64,000 nt of DNA from PVC group bacterium (ex Bugula neritina AB1) (GTDB taxonomy: Bacteria; GCA-001730085): the NCBI GenBank assembly GCA_001730085.1, contig MDLB01000106.1:9997-73996 (forward strand). The letters are read 5' to 3'. Positions within the stretch are counted from its first letter, which is position 1. Each line of letters begins with the position of its first letter. Position numbers and translations under genes: made by a program. The notes under the pieces were generated by a model. That model was given only the letters and a program-made list of their open reading frames with translations. It searched no databases and was not told where the DNA came from. This document shows, piece after piece, positions 17,023 to 26,011 of this stretch.

Positions 17023-17684
17023 CCTTAGGACTTTGACATAGATTGACACGTTTGCGAAATGTTAGATAATCTTTCCTGATGTTCTTTAAAAAAAAACATG
17101 TCATTTCTAAAAAGTCTTATTTCTTTCAATAAAGCATAAGGGGTCGTTTGTAATTATTTCATGTTCTATATTTTTTCGAACTCTTTTCATAAGAGCTTTT
17201 ATAGGAAGAAATGTTAAAGTTAATGATTTTTCAAGGGTATTGTGGTATATTGTTTGTATCTAGCGTGAGAATCTTGCAAAGTCTAGGATAGTTATTATTT
17301 TTAGAAGATTTAGCCTGTTTTAGCCTTTTATTGTCAAACCGTATTTTGGATATGCTTCAGGTTTTGCTAAAAGACTTAAATCTTTCTAATGTCAAATAAC
17401 CGAAAAGGATGCGATCGACTTTGCAGACATCTCGATATGTGGAGTTTCTACACAATTTTACACATTTCTTCTTGGATTTTTTTTAATTTTGTCATTTGAG
17501 ATTGTGCAGAAGTTTCTTTGTCTAAACTTTAGGTTGATAGAGAGTAGATTTTTGCGGAATAACGCAGGGACTTTGTTGAAAGAACTTTTAAAATAGTTTG
17601 TTGTTTTTTAAAATAGCAAAATTTTGTAAAATTTTTTCAAGAAAGCTTGACAAGTTTTTCCCAATGGTCTCAGTAAGGTTTCTT
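17023..17684. other. Gene-free stretch between valS and def
   Basis: About 660 bases with no convincing coding frame. A near-consensus promoter sits right after valS (17043-17070), followed by a weak hairpin CTCTT/AAGAG at 17181-17195 ahead of CTTTT, and later T-rich sequence. Transcription from that promoter would yield either a long def leader or a separate small RNA. Confidence 0.5.
17043..17070 (+). promoter_or_regulatory. Sigma-70-type promoter candidate downstream of valS
   Basis: TTGACA at 17043-17048 and GATAAT at 17065-17070, spacer 16. It is 11 of 12 to consensus, and there is no annotated gene for 600 bases downstream. A second TTGACA at 17033 lacks a properly spaced -10. Confidence 0.5.
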
Positions 17685-18188
17685 TTGAAAGATATTCTTT
17701 TTTACCCAGATGATGTTTTGCGGAAAGTTTCTTCTCCTGTTGAATCTCATGAGTTCGGTTCGCCTATGAAAAAATTTATTGAAGAACTGTACTCTTCGAT
17801 GGACAAGGCTAATGGGATTGGTCTTGCGGCGCCACAGGTGGGGGTTTTGAAAAATGTTCTCGTTTACAAAACGGTTGGAGAGAAAGAAGAAGTGAATGAC
17901 TATTTGATAAATCCTAAAATCACCTATACAGAAGGGAATACCTTAGTTGAGGAAGGCTGTTTAAGCTTGCCGGGGGTTTTTGCTAAAGTGCCGCGTTCAG
18001 TAAAGATCACTATTGAAGCACAAGATTTTGAGGGGAAGCCTTTCACGAAAACCACAGAGTGTTTTTCATCCATAGTTATTCAACATGAAACTGATCACCT
18101 TGTAGGTAAGTTGTTTGTCGATAAGCTTTCTTTGATGAAGCGTAAAATGCTACTTACTAAATATAATCGAAATTCAAGGCGGAACTGA
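17685..18188 (+). CDS. def: Peptide deformylase
   Basis: Removes the formyl group from nascent proteins. The three metal-site motifs are intact: NGIGLAAPQVG, EEGCLSLPGV (Cys ligand) and IQHETDHLVGKLF (HExxH). The open frame extends back to 17598 and has an ATG at 17664, but TTG 17685 with AAGG six bases before it gives MKDILFYPDDVLRKVSSPVE, matching the normal family start and a length of 167 residues. The stop overlaps the fmt start (TGATG), so def, fmt and rsmB form one operon covering initiator-Met processing and rRNA methylation. Confidence 0.95.
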   Translation: MKDILFYPDDVLRKVSSPVESHEFGSPMKKFIEELYSSMDKANGIGLAAPQVGVLKNVLVYKTVGEKEEVNDYLINPKITYTEGNTLVEEGCLSLPGVFAKVPRSVKITIEAQDFEGKPFTKTTECFSSIVIQHETDHLVGKLFVDKLSLMKRKMLLTKYNRNSRRN

Positions 18189-19132
18189 TGTTGCGTTGTT
18201 GTTTTATGGGGACACCTGCTTTTTCTGTTCCCAGCTTGAGAAAAATAATCCAATCGGGACATGAGATTTCTCTTGTTGTGTCGAAACCTGATAAACCAAT
18301 AGGGCGGAATCGGAAAATTTCACCGACACCTATTAAGCAAGAGGCTTTGAAGCATTCTTTAAATATAGAACAGCCAGAAAAAGTGAGTGATCCGCTCTTT
18401 ATTAACAAGTTAGAGAATTTAAATCTGGATATAGGGCTTGTTGTTAGCTATGGAGCTATACTGCCTTTATCTGTTTTGAAAATACCTCGCTATGGTTTTA
18501 TTAATCTTCACCCGTCTCTTTTGCCCAAGTATAGAGGGCCGTCTCCTTTGCAGGCCGCGTTGGCTGCAGGAGATACTGTTTCAGGTATTACAATCATGAG
18601 AGTTAACGAAAAGATGGATGCGGGACCTATTCTTAGCCAATCTGAAGAGATTATTTTGCCTGCCGATAATTTAGAGATTTTCTACGATAGAATGGCGGAA
18701 AAGGGAGCTGATAGGCTGTGCGAAGTTTTGGAAGTCTTTGATCGCACGGGTACCTGTGTTTCTGTCCCTCAAAAGGAAGAAGATGCGGTTTACTGCCCAA
18801 AAATTGATGATAATTTTTCTCGGATAGATTGGAAGTGGCCGGCAGAAAAGATTGTTAATAGGGCTAAAAGTTTAGCTCCACGTCCAGGTCTTCGGACATC
18901 ATGGCAAGGTCGATTTTTTAAGATTTTAAAAGCTTCTGTTTTTTCTAAAGTTTCTTCTGGGCACAAGAGTGGAACTATTGTTGCTCATCATAAAAATGAA
19001 GCTTTAGAGGTTGCCACTGTTGATGGTTCTCTATTGGTGCAAGAGTTACAAATAGAGGGCTCTAGGAAAATGACGGCACAGGACTTTGTGAATGGAAAAG
19101 GTTCTAATTCGGTTGGAACATCTTTGGTATGA
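18188..19132 (+). CDS. fmt: Methionyl-tRNA formyltransferase
   Basis: Formylates Met-tRNA(fMet) using 10-formyl-THF. The start MLRCCFMGTPAFSVPSL and the catalytic segment NLHPSLLPKYRGPSPLQAAL, followed by SGITIMRVNEKMDAGPIL, are standard. The C-terminal tRNA-binding domain runs from about residue 205. At 314 residues it is of normal length. It overlaps def by one base and rsmB by four (ATGA), so the three are translationally coupled. Confidence 0.97.
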   Translation: MLRCCFMGTPAFSVPSLRKIIQSGHEISLVVSKPDKPIGRNRKISPTPIKQEALKHSLNIEQPEKVSDPLFINKLENLNLDIGLVVSYGAILPLSVLKIPRYGFINLHPSLLPKYRGPSPLQAALAAGDTVSGITIMRVNEKMDAGPILSQSEEIILPADNLEIFYDRMAEKGADRLCEVLEVFDRTGTCVSVPQKEEDAVYCPKIDDNFSRIDWKWPAEKIVNRAKSLAPRPGLRTSWQGRFFKILKASVFSKVSSGHKSGTIVAHHKNEALEVATVDGSLLVQELQIEGSRKMTAQDFVNGKGSNSVGTSLV

Positions 19133-20379
19133 ATACACGAGCTTTAGCTTTGGATCTTTTAGAAAAGTGGGAGAAGACCGATCAATTTCTGGCACAAATC
19201 CTAGACTCTTGTTGTAAACAAAAAAAATTAAATGAAAAAGATAGAGCTTTTTTGCAGGAGCTGGTTTATGGTGTTTTGCGCTGGCGCCCTTGGTTGGACT
19301 CTGTGATTAAAAAATCTGTGAAAGATCCTCAAAAAAAAATGTCATCTTTGATCAAAAATGTTTTGCGTTTGGGTATTTATCAGATGGTTTTTTTGGAAAA
19401 AGTACCTATTTATGCTTCTATCAATGAAACATTGAATCTTTTGCGTTGTCGTGTGAAGCGTGGTTTTGTTAATGCTGTTTTAAGGAATTATGATCGAAGT
19501 GTAGGTGAATATAAACTTCCTTCTTCCGAAGAGGGGATCCCTGCAAAAATCAAAGATTATCTGTCTCGTGAATGCCCGAAGGTTGATTTGACTCCCGTGT
19601 GGGAATCAATCCAAAAGAAGCCTCTTATTTATGCAAGGTGGAACCCACTTACTGGTACGAGAGATGTTTTAGAAGCAATTTGGCAACAAGAAAATCGAAA
19701 ATATCAATGTGTTAATGAGTCACAAGGTATTTATCACTTAGAAAAAATAGAGACAAATGTAGAGACGTGGCCAAGCTTTCAAAAAGGACTTTTTACTATC
19801 CAAGATGTTTATGCATCTTCAGTTGTATCTCACTTGGATGTCAAAGAGCATCATAAGGTTTTAGATGCATGTGCAGCACCTGGGGGTAAGTCTTTTCAAA
19901 TCGCGACTTATTTGAAGAATGCTGATCAACTGGTTGCTTTAGATGTTAGTAAGAAGAGGTTAGATAATTTAAAAAAGGCGGCTTTGCGCCTTAAAGTTGA
20001 CAATATAAAATTGGTTGAAGGAGATGCAAAAAAACATGTTTTTTTGGAAAAGTTTGACCGGATTTTATTGGATGTTCCTTGTTCTAACTTGGGAGTCTTG
20101 AACAGGCGCTTAGATGTGAGATTTAGATTCTCACAAAAACAACAGAACAGCTTGATTGGAATACAAAGAGAAATATTGGAAAATATGTCTTCTTTTGTTA
20201 AGCAAGATGGAATCATGGTTTACAGTACGTGCACTTTATCGCGGAAAGAAAACCAAGACCAAGTCCGTGCGTTTTTAAAAAAAAATCCTAATTTTTTTTG
20301 TTCTTATCAAGCTCTTAATATTCCTGGACACGAGAAAGGAGATGGGGGGTATGTTGCTATTTTGCACCGCTCATCTTGA
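19129..20379 (+). CDS. rsmB: 16S rRNA m5C967 methyltransferase
   Basis: A 416-residue Sun/RsmB protein with an N-terminal NusB-like RNA-binding domain (residues 1-130) and a C-terminal SAM-dependent methyltransferase. Motif I is VLDACAAPGGKSFQIA, motif IV is LLDVPCSNLGVL (usual form CSGLGV), and the catalytic Cys is in VYSTCTLSRKENQDQV. It methylates C967 of 16S rRNA. Last gene of the def-fmt-rsmB operon. Confidence 0.95.
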   Translation: MNTRALALDLLEKWEKTDQFLAQILDSCCKQKKLNEKDRAFLQELVYGVLRWRPWLDSVIKKSVKDPQKKMSSLIKNVLRLGIYQMVFLEKVPIYASINETLNLLRCRVKRGFVNAVLRNYDRSVGEYKLPSSEEGIPAKIKDYLSRECPKVDLTPVWESIQKKPLIYARWNPLTGTRDVLEAIWQQENRKYQCVNESQGIYHLEKIETNVETWPSFQKGLFTIQDVYASSVVSHLDVKEHHKVLDACAAPGGKSFQIATYLKNADQLVALDVSKKRLDNLKKAALRLKVDNIKLVEGDAKKHVFLEKFDRILLDVPCSNLGVLNRRLDVRFRFSQKQQNSLIGIQREILENMSSFVKQDGIMVYSTCTLSRKENQDQVRAFLKKNPNFFCSYQALNIPGHEKGDGGYVAILHRSS

Positions 20380-20652
20380 TCTTCTTAAAAAAAAACAGGA
20401 AGTTAAGATATATTTTTTATGGGAAAGTTTAGAGCAGAAAAACTGTAATAGTTTTTAGATGAGATCGTTGCAAAATTTCCGATAGGGCTTCTTGATAGAT
20501 TTTTTAACAGTCTTGTTTTTAGAAAAGTACATGCTTAGTGAGAATATACTTTTTTATAGTAACAAACTTAAAAAACAGATGGAAGAAGTATGAGAAATTT
20601 TTCAGCGGTTTCTATATATTAATGTTTTATTTAGAAATTTTGGAGTTAATTA

Positions 20653-23358
20653 ATGAATACGAGTAAAAAAAAGAAATTAAAAATAGGAAGTTCTGAATGG
20701 AGCTATTTTGACTTAAAGGCTGTTGAAGAAGAATCAAGTGGAAAAGAGAATAAAGTTTCTCTTGAAAATATTCCGTATTCGATAAGAGTCTTACTGGAGT
20801 CTGCATTAAGAAATAATGATGGTTTTCAAGTTACGGACAAAGATGTTGATGCATTGGCTCATTGGTCCCCTGAAACGGCTGGTCAGACAGAAATTGCTTT
20901 TAAACCTGGACGTGTTGTTTTGCAAGACTTTACAGGGGTTCCTTGTTTGGTGGACTTGGCAGCGATGAGATCGGCTCTTAAGAGGATGGGTGGAGATTCA
21001 AAAAAAATTAACCCACAAGTGGCTTGTGACTTAGTGATTGATCATTCCGTACAGGTTGACCACTTTGGGGATGAAAATTCCCTTAAAAAAAATATGGATA
21101 TAGAATTTCAAAGGAATCAAGAGAGGTATGACTTTTTGAAGTGGGGTCAAAATGCTTTTGATCATTTTAGAATTGTTCCTCCTGGGAGAGGTATTGTTCA
21201 TCAAGTGAACTTAGAGTGTTTAGCTGAGTCTGTTTTGAAAAAGATAACACCCGAAGATACGCTTATTTTTCCCGATAGTGTTGTTGGGACCGATAGTCAT
21301 ACAACAATGATCAATGGATTAGGAGTTGTTGGATGGGGCGTTGGAGGTATTGAGGCTGAATCGGTTATGCTTGGTGAGCCGATCTATATGGTTATGCCAG
21401 AGGTTATAGGTGTAGAGTTGAAGGGATCTTTAAAAGAGGGGGTCACTTCGACAGACTTAGTATTAACCATTACAGAGATGCTTCGTAAGCGAAATGTTGT
21501 AGGAAAATTCGTCGAATTTTATGGGCAAGGCGTGGCAGATATGAGTTTGGCTAACCGTGCAACCATAGCAAACATGGCGCCTGAATATGGCGCTACAATG
21601 GGGTTTTTTCCAACAGATGAAGAGACATTAAAATACCTTAAAGTCACAGGTAGAGATGAAAATCATATAGAGATGGTTAGAGCATATATGAAATCTCAAG
21701 GGCTTTTTTATGAAAAAAGTCTTCCTATTCCTACTTATAGTGACAATTTGTGTTTAGACGTAAGCACCGTTAACCCTTCTTTAGCAGGACCCAAAAGACC
21801 TCACGATCGTGTAGAACTTTCTTCTATGAGTAATGCTTTTTTAAAGTCTTTGGAAGCGAGCGTGGCAAAAGGTGGTTTCGGTTTGTCGAAGGAAAAAGCT
21901 CAGATCCCAAAAAGTTTAGATGCTGAAAAGGGGGAAATGTCACATGGTTCAGTGGCGATTGCTGCGATAACAAGCTGTACGAATACATCGAATCCGTCTG
22001 TTTTGATTGCTGCGGGCCTTGTTGCTCAAAAAGCTGTCGAAAGAGGTTTAAAAGTTAAACCTTTTGTTAAGACAAGTTTAGCTCCTGGATCTACGGTTGT
22101 AACCTCTTATTTAGAAAAAGCGAAACTTCTTGCGCCTCTCCAAGAACTAGGATTTAACATTGTTGGGTATGGTTGCACAACCTGTATAGGGAATAGTGGT
22201 CCATTGTCTGAAGAGTTCGCTAAGGTGATTCGAGATAAAGACTTGGTTGTAGCAAGTGTTTTAAGTGGTAACAGGAACTTCGAAGGACGGATCAGTCCTT
22301 TGGTTAAAGCAAATTACTTAGCATCACCACCCTTGGTTGTTGCCTATTCTTTGCTTGGATCTGTGGCTAAAGATATATATACGGAATCTTTAGGTAAGGA
22401 TAGTGAAGGGCAAGATGTTTATTTGAAAGATATTTGGCCTACACAAGGTGAAATAGAGAAGATGGTTTCAAAAGTGATAACAGTTGAACAGTTTGTGAGT
22501 ATGAAAGAGAAACTTTTTGTAGGGGATAAACAGTGGCAGGATATAGAGACATCTGATGCAAGTCTTTATACTTGGAAAGAAGATAGCTCTTATATCAAAG
22601 AGCCACCCTTTTTTGAAGGTCAAGATGATGAGTCAAGAGATATTTTACCTGTAAAAAAAGCACGTGTTTTACTAAAGCTTGGTGACTCTGTAACAACCGA
22701 TCATATCTCTCCAGCTGGAGCGATAAAGGAAGATAGTCCTGCTGGTGCCTTTTTAAAATCAATGGGCGTTTCTTCTAAAGACTTTAACAGTTATGGGTCC
22801 CGTAGAGGTAACGATAGCGTTATGACACGTGGAACATTTGCCAATATTCGTTTGCGAAACCACTTGGCCGATGGTCGAGAAGGTGGTTGGACAAAGTATT
22901 TTCCAGATAATGAGCTGATGACTGTTTATGATGCTAGTTTAAAGTACCGATCTACGCAGACCCCTCTTATTGTATTAGCGGGTAAGGATTATGGTACAGG
23001 CTCAAGTAGAGACTGGGCTGCTAAAGGGACATCTCTTTTAGGAGTAAAGGTTGTAATTGCTGAAAGCTTCGAGAGAATACACAGAAGTAACTTGGTGGGT
23101 ATGGGTGTTTTACCTCTTCAGTTTATGGAAGGGGAGTCATCTGAAAGCCTCGGATTAGAGGGTGATGAAATTTTTGACTTCTCTATTTCTAGTGAAGAGT
23201 TAAAACCAAAAGCCACGGTGTCTGTTCTTGCCCAAAACAATACGGGTGAAGTATTTACCTTTAACGCAAAGGCTCGGGTTGATACTCCGGTTGAGGTTGA
23301 TTATTTGCATAATGGAGGAATACTGCAAACTGTTTTAAAAAAATTAATGAATAAGTGA
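20653..23358 (+). CDS. acnA: Aconitate hydratase A
   Basis: A 901-residue AcnA/IRP-type aconitase converting citrate to isocitrate. The [4Fe-4S] cysteines appear in ITSCTNTSNPSVLIAAG and GYGCTTCIGNSGPL, and the swivel domain carries DYGTGSSRDWAAKG and GDSVTTDHISPAGAI. GGAG lies 8 bases before the ATG. It stands alone, with about 270 bases upstream containing a GTTGCAAAAT motif (20466-20475) and a TATACT at 20545 without a convincing -35. No other TCA-cycle gene is in the window. Confidence 0.97.
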   Translation: MNTSKKKKLKIGSSEWSYFDLKAVEEESSGKENKVSLENIPYSIRVLLESALRNNDGFQVTDKDVDALAHWSPETAGQTEIAFKPGRVVLQDFTGVPCLVDLAAMRSALKRMGGDSKKINPQVACDLVIDHSVQVDHFGDENSLKKNMDIEFQRNQERYDFLKWGQNAFDHFRIVPPGRGIVHQVNLECLAESVLKKITPEDTLIFPDSVVGTDSHTTMINGLGVVGWGVGGIEAESVMLGEPIYMVMPEVIGVELKGSLKEGVTSTDLVLTITEMLRKRNVVGKFVEFYGQGVADMSLANRATIANMAPEYGATMGFFPTDEETLKYLKVTGRDENHIEMVRAYMKSQGLFYEKSLPIPTYSDNLCLDVSTVNPSLAGPKRPHDRVELSSMSNAFLKSLEASVAKGGFGLSKEKAQIPKSLDAEKGEMSHGSVAIAAITSCTNTSNPSVLIAAGLVAQKAVERGLKVKPFVKTSLAPGSTVVTSYLEKAKLLAPLQELGFNIVGYGCTTCIGNSGPLSEEFAKVIRDKDLVVASVLSGNRNFEGRISPLVKANYLASPPLVVAYSLLGSVAKDIYTESLGKDSEGQDVYLKDIWPTQGEIEKMVSKVITVEQFVSMKEKLFVGDKQWQDIETSDASLYTWKEDSSYIKEPPFFEGQDDESRDILPVKKARVLLKLGDSVTTDHISPAGAIKEDSPAGAFLKSMGVSSKDFNSYGSRRGNDSVMTRGTFANIRLRNHLADGREGGWTKYFPDNELMTVYDASLKYRSTQTPLIVLAGKDYGTGSSRDWAAKGTSLLGVKVVIAESFERIHRSNLVGMGVLPLQFMEGESSESLGLEGDEIFDFSISSEELKPKATVSVLAQNNTGEVFTFNAKARVDTPVEVDYLHNGGILQTVLKKLMNK

Positions 23359-23368
23359 TTGAAAAGAG

Positions 23369-23397
23369 AAATTTAATTTTTAAAATAAATTAAATTT
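23369..23397. repeat. Perfect 11-bp AT-only inverted repeat after acnA
   Basis: AAATTTAATTT at 23369-23379 and AAATTAAATTT at 23387-23397 are exact reverse complements around a 7-base loop, starting 10 bases after the acnA stop. It could end transcription or protect the 3' end of the mRNA, but it lacks the G/C stem and T-run of a standard terminator. Confidence 0.45.
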
Positions 23398-23932
23398 GAA
23401 TGTATGACTCAATGACCTCTCTTTTTTTAAGAAATCTATAGCTTTTTTAATGATAAGGTTGTTCAAAGAAATAAGGCTGTTGCGAACACATTTTTTGTCA
23501 AATAGGGATTTGTTTTGTAACTGTCTTAGAGAAATAATACGTATGATCTTTAGAATTTGCTTAACTTTTGAGGCAGGACGATGCAAAAAATGATAAAATG
23601 TATTCGAAATACTTCTTTTGATTTTTTTCTATAGAGGTGAAAACCAATTTTTTGATCATAGACCCTTGTTGGTCTTTATAGATTCCGTGTTTGAGTAATA
23701 CGATTACTTTTAATTTTCGTAAAACTAAACTTTGTCTAAAGTGAAAAATCAAAAAACAGATAAAGAAGGAATTTCGAGGGTTTGATTTTTCTCATAATGT
23801 TTTTATTAGATTTGTTGAGGATTTTCTCCCCCGCTTTAATGTGGTGATTTGTGCAAAGGCCTCGAAAGATAACATCTCTTTGTTTAAATAGAGTTTTTAA
23901 AGCCGGCTTAAATAGTGAAAGGTTGATTTGAT
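23398..23932. other. Gene-free stretch between acnA and aroF
   Basis: About 530 bases, strongly AT-rich. Two short minus-strand frames (63 and 68 codons) exist, but they overlap each other, lack ribosome sites and have no recognisable content, so I treat the region as non-coding. AAAGG lies 10 bases before aroF. Confidence 0.4.
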
Positions 23933-24946
23933 ATGATTATTATTTTTAAAACAAGTGCTACCCAGGACCAAGTGGCACATGTTGTTGAAAAAGTTCAAGA
24001 GTTGAAATTGAACCCGATGGTTGCACGTGGAACGTTGAAGACGGTTATTAATGTTCTTGGAGATGAAGAAGTTATTCGAGAGGCCCCGTTACAAACTTTT
24101 CCTGGGGTTGAAAAAGTGATCCCAGTGATGAAGAAGTATAAACTTGTTTCACGAGAAGGACATGATCAAAAAACGGTTGTTCAGATCGGAGAAAATGCAC
24201 GTCTTGGAGATGGCAAACTATCTGTTATTGCTGGTCCATGTTCCGTTGAAAGCCGAGATCAGCTTTTTGGCATCGCCGGTAAAGTTGTTAAATCTGGAGC
24301 GATTGCTGTTAGAGGGGGTGCCTTTAAGCCGAGAACGTCTCCATATTCTTTCCAAGGGTTGGGAGAGGAAGGCTTGAAATACTTGCAGGAAATGAGTCAG
24401 GAGTTTTCTGTGCCTTGTGTAACAGAAGTCATGGATAATCGTGATGTTGACTTAGTTGTAAAGTATGCCGATGTTTTGCAAGTTGGTGCGAGAAATATGC
24501 AAAACTTTAGTTTGTTGAAACAGTTGGGTCAATGTGGCAAGCCCGTTATTCTTAAAAGGGGAATGTCTGCTACAATTGAAGATCTTTTACAGGCAGCTGA
24601 ATATATCGCAGCTTCTGGTAATCTTAATATCGTTTTATGTGAAAGAGGTATCCGTACTTTCGAAACAGCTATCAGGAACTCTTTTGATGTTAGCTCTGTT
24701 CCAGTATTAAAATCTTTGACACACCTTCCCATTATTATTGATCCGAGTCATGCTGCGGGTGTTTGGGAATATGTCGCACCTTTGGCTTTTGCTGGGGTAG
24801 CTGCTGGAGCTGATGGTGTTATTGTTGAAGTTCATGAAGAGCCGGAAAAAGCTTTATCTGATGGTCCTCAGGCGTTATTACCTGCAAAGTTTGAATCGCT
24901 TATGTTGAAGATGAACGCTATTGCTGACATAGTGAAAGAGGGATAG
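23933..24946 (+). CDS. aroF: 3-deoxy-7-phosphoheptulonate synthase, type I beta with ferredoxin-like domain
   Basis: The first enzyme of the shikimate pathway, joining PEP and erythrose-4-phosphate. The N-terminal 65-70 residues (MIIIFKTSATQDQVAHVVEK) form the ferredoxin-like regulatory domain seen in Thermotoga-type enzymes, and the barrel carries IAGPCSVESRDQL, RGGAFKPRTSPYSFQG, LKRGMSATIEDLL and IIDPSHAAG. The 337-residue length is typical of this subtype. The regulatory domain usually confers feedback by tyrosine or another aromatic; that is inferred here. It stands alone, with no other aromatic gene nearby. Confidence 0.95.
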   Translation: MIIIFKTSATQDQVAHVVEKVQELKLNPMVARGTLKTVINVLGDEEVIREAPLQTFPGVEKVIPVMKKYKLVSREGHDQKTVVQIGENARLGDGKLSVIAGPCSVESRDQLFGIAGKVVKSGAIAVRGGAFKPRTSPYSFQGLGEEGLKYLQEMSQEFSVPCVTEVMDNRDVDLVVKYADVLQVGARNMQNFSLLKQLGQCGKPVILKRGMSATIEDLLQAAEYIAASGNLNIVLCERGIRTFETAIRNSFDVSSVPVLKSLTHLPIIIDPSHAAGVWEYVAPLAFAGVAAGADGVIVEVHEEPEKALSDGPQALLPAKFESLMLKMNAIADIVKEG

Positions 24947-25261
24947 TTAGCTATTTGTGCTAAAAGAATGACACGATTGGAGAATAGATCTCACATTTTT
25001 TTGGATTTTGTATGAATTTTTTACTTTAAAAATGGTTGTTATTTTAAGTAAATATTAATTTATTTCAAAATAAAAAAGATCATAAAGATTATTTAAAAGA
25101 TATTGTTCTATTTTTTCAAATGACTCCATATTTTTTCTTAAAAGAAGATTCAGGAAAGAGTATGTCGTATTTTGTAAAGATTATAGGTATATAAAATATT
25201 TTCCAAGAGTTGAAATGTTTTTGCGTATTATTGAGATTGATTTTTAAAGTTTTGAGGAAAT
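24947..25261. other. Gene-free stretch between aroF and mlaF
   Basis: About 315 bases of AT-rich sequence. I see no coding frame and no clear promoter. GAGGAAAT just before 25262 is the ribosome site for the next gene. Confidence 0.4.
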
Positions 25262-26005
25262 ATGATCAAGATTGATAAAATCACAAAGTCTTTTGGGGCT
25301 AAAACGGTTTACTCAGACTTTAGTTTGGATATCCCTACGGGATCTTTTTTGGCTGTTTTAGGTCGAAGCGGGACAGGAAAAAGTGTTTTATTGAAAAACA
25401 TTTTGGGGATCTTAAATCCGGAAATCGGGGACATATGGGTTAATGGCCTTTGTGTTAACCGTGCTTCTCAGAATGATTTGGATAAGATGAGAGAGAAGTG
25501 CTCCATTGTTTTTCAAGGGAGCGCTCTGTTCGACTCTTTAAAAGTTTGGGAAAATGTTTCGTTTGCGTTTCTTCAAAAAAAATCGTATTCAGAAAAGTAC
25601 TGTCGAGAAATCGCTTATCGGAATTTAAAATGGGTAGGTCTTGAATCTTCGGCAGAGCTTTATCCTTCTGATTTGAGTGGAGGGATGCGTAAACGTGTCG
25701 CGATAGCTAGAGCTGTTTCTGTGAATCCAAAAATCATTTTGTACGATGAGCCCACAACGGGTTTAGATCCGATAACGACTAACATGATTAATGATCTTAT
25801 GGCAGAGGTTCATGACAAGTTTAAAGCAACTTCTATTGTTGTTACGCATGACTTGGAAAGCATGTATAGAGTTTGTGATGAGGCGGCCATTTTGTATAAT
25901 GGGAAATGTGTGTTTTATGGCCCAGTTAAGAATATTAAGACTTCAAAAAATCCTTATGTTGAACAATTTTTGAAAGGTGATACCGATGGACCTATGGGGA
26001 GGTGA
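25262..26005 (+). CDS. mlaF: Phospholipid-transport ABC ATPase (MlaF/Ttg2A-like)
   Basis: A 247-residue ABC ATPase. Walker A is LGRSGTGKSVLLKNILGI, the signature is LSGGMRKRVAIARA, Walker B is IILYDEPTTGLDP and the switch His is in VTHDLESM; the LSGGMRKR form is characteristic of the Mla/Ttg2A subfamily. It would power lipid movement between inner and outer membranes with MlaD. The mlaD start lies 6 bases after its stop. The permease MlaE, which normally sits between them, is not here and must be elsewhere if the system works. Confidence 0.9.
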   Translation: MIKIDKITKSFGAKTVYSDFSLDIPTGSFLAVLGRSGTGKSVLLKNILGILNPEIGDIWVNGLCVNRASQNDLDKMREKCSIVFQGSALFDSLKVWENVSFAFLQKKSYSEKYCREIAYRNLKWVGLESSAELYPSDLSGGMRKRVAIARAVSVNPKIILYDEPTTGLDPITTNMINDLMAEVHDKFKATSIVVTHDLESMYRVCDEAAILYNGKCVFYGPVKNIKTSKNPYVEQFLKGDTDGPMGR

Positions 26006-26011
26006 GTATTT

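Noticed and set aside
23380-23752. Two short minus-strand frames downstream of acnA
   Set aside because: They overlap each other, have no ribosome site and are low-complexity Ile/Lys/Leu-rich peptides.
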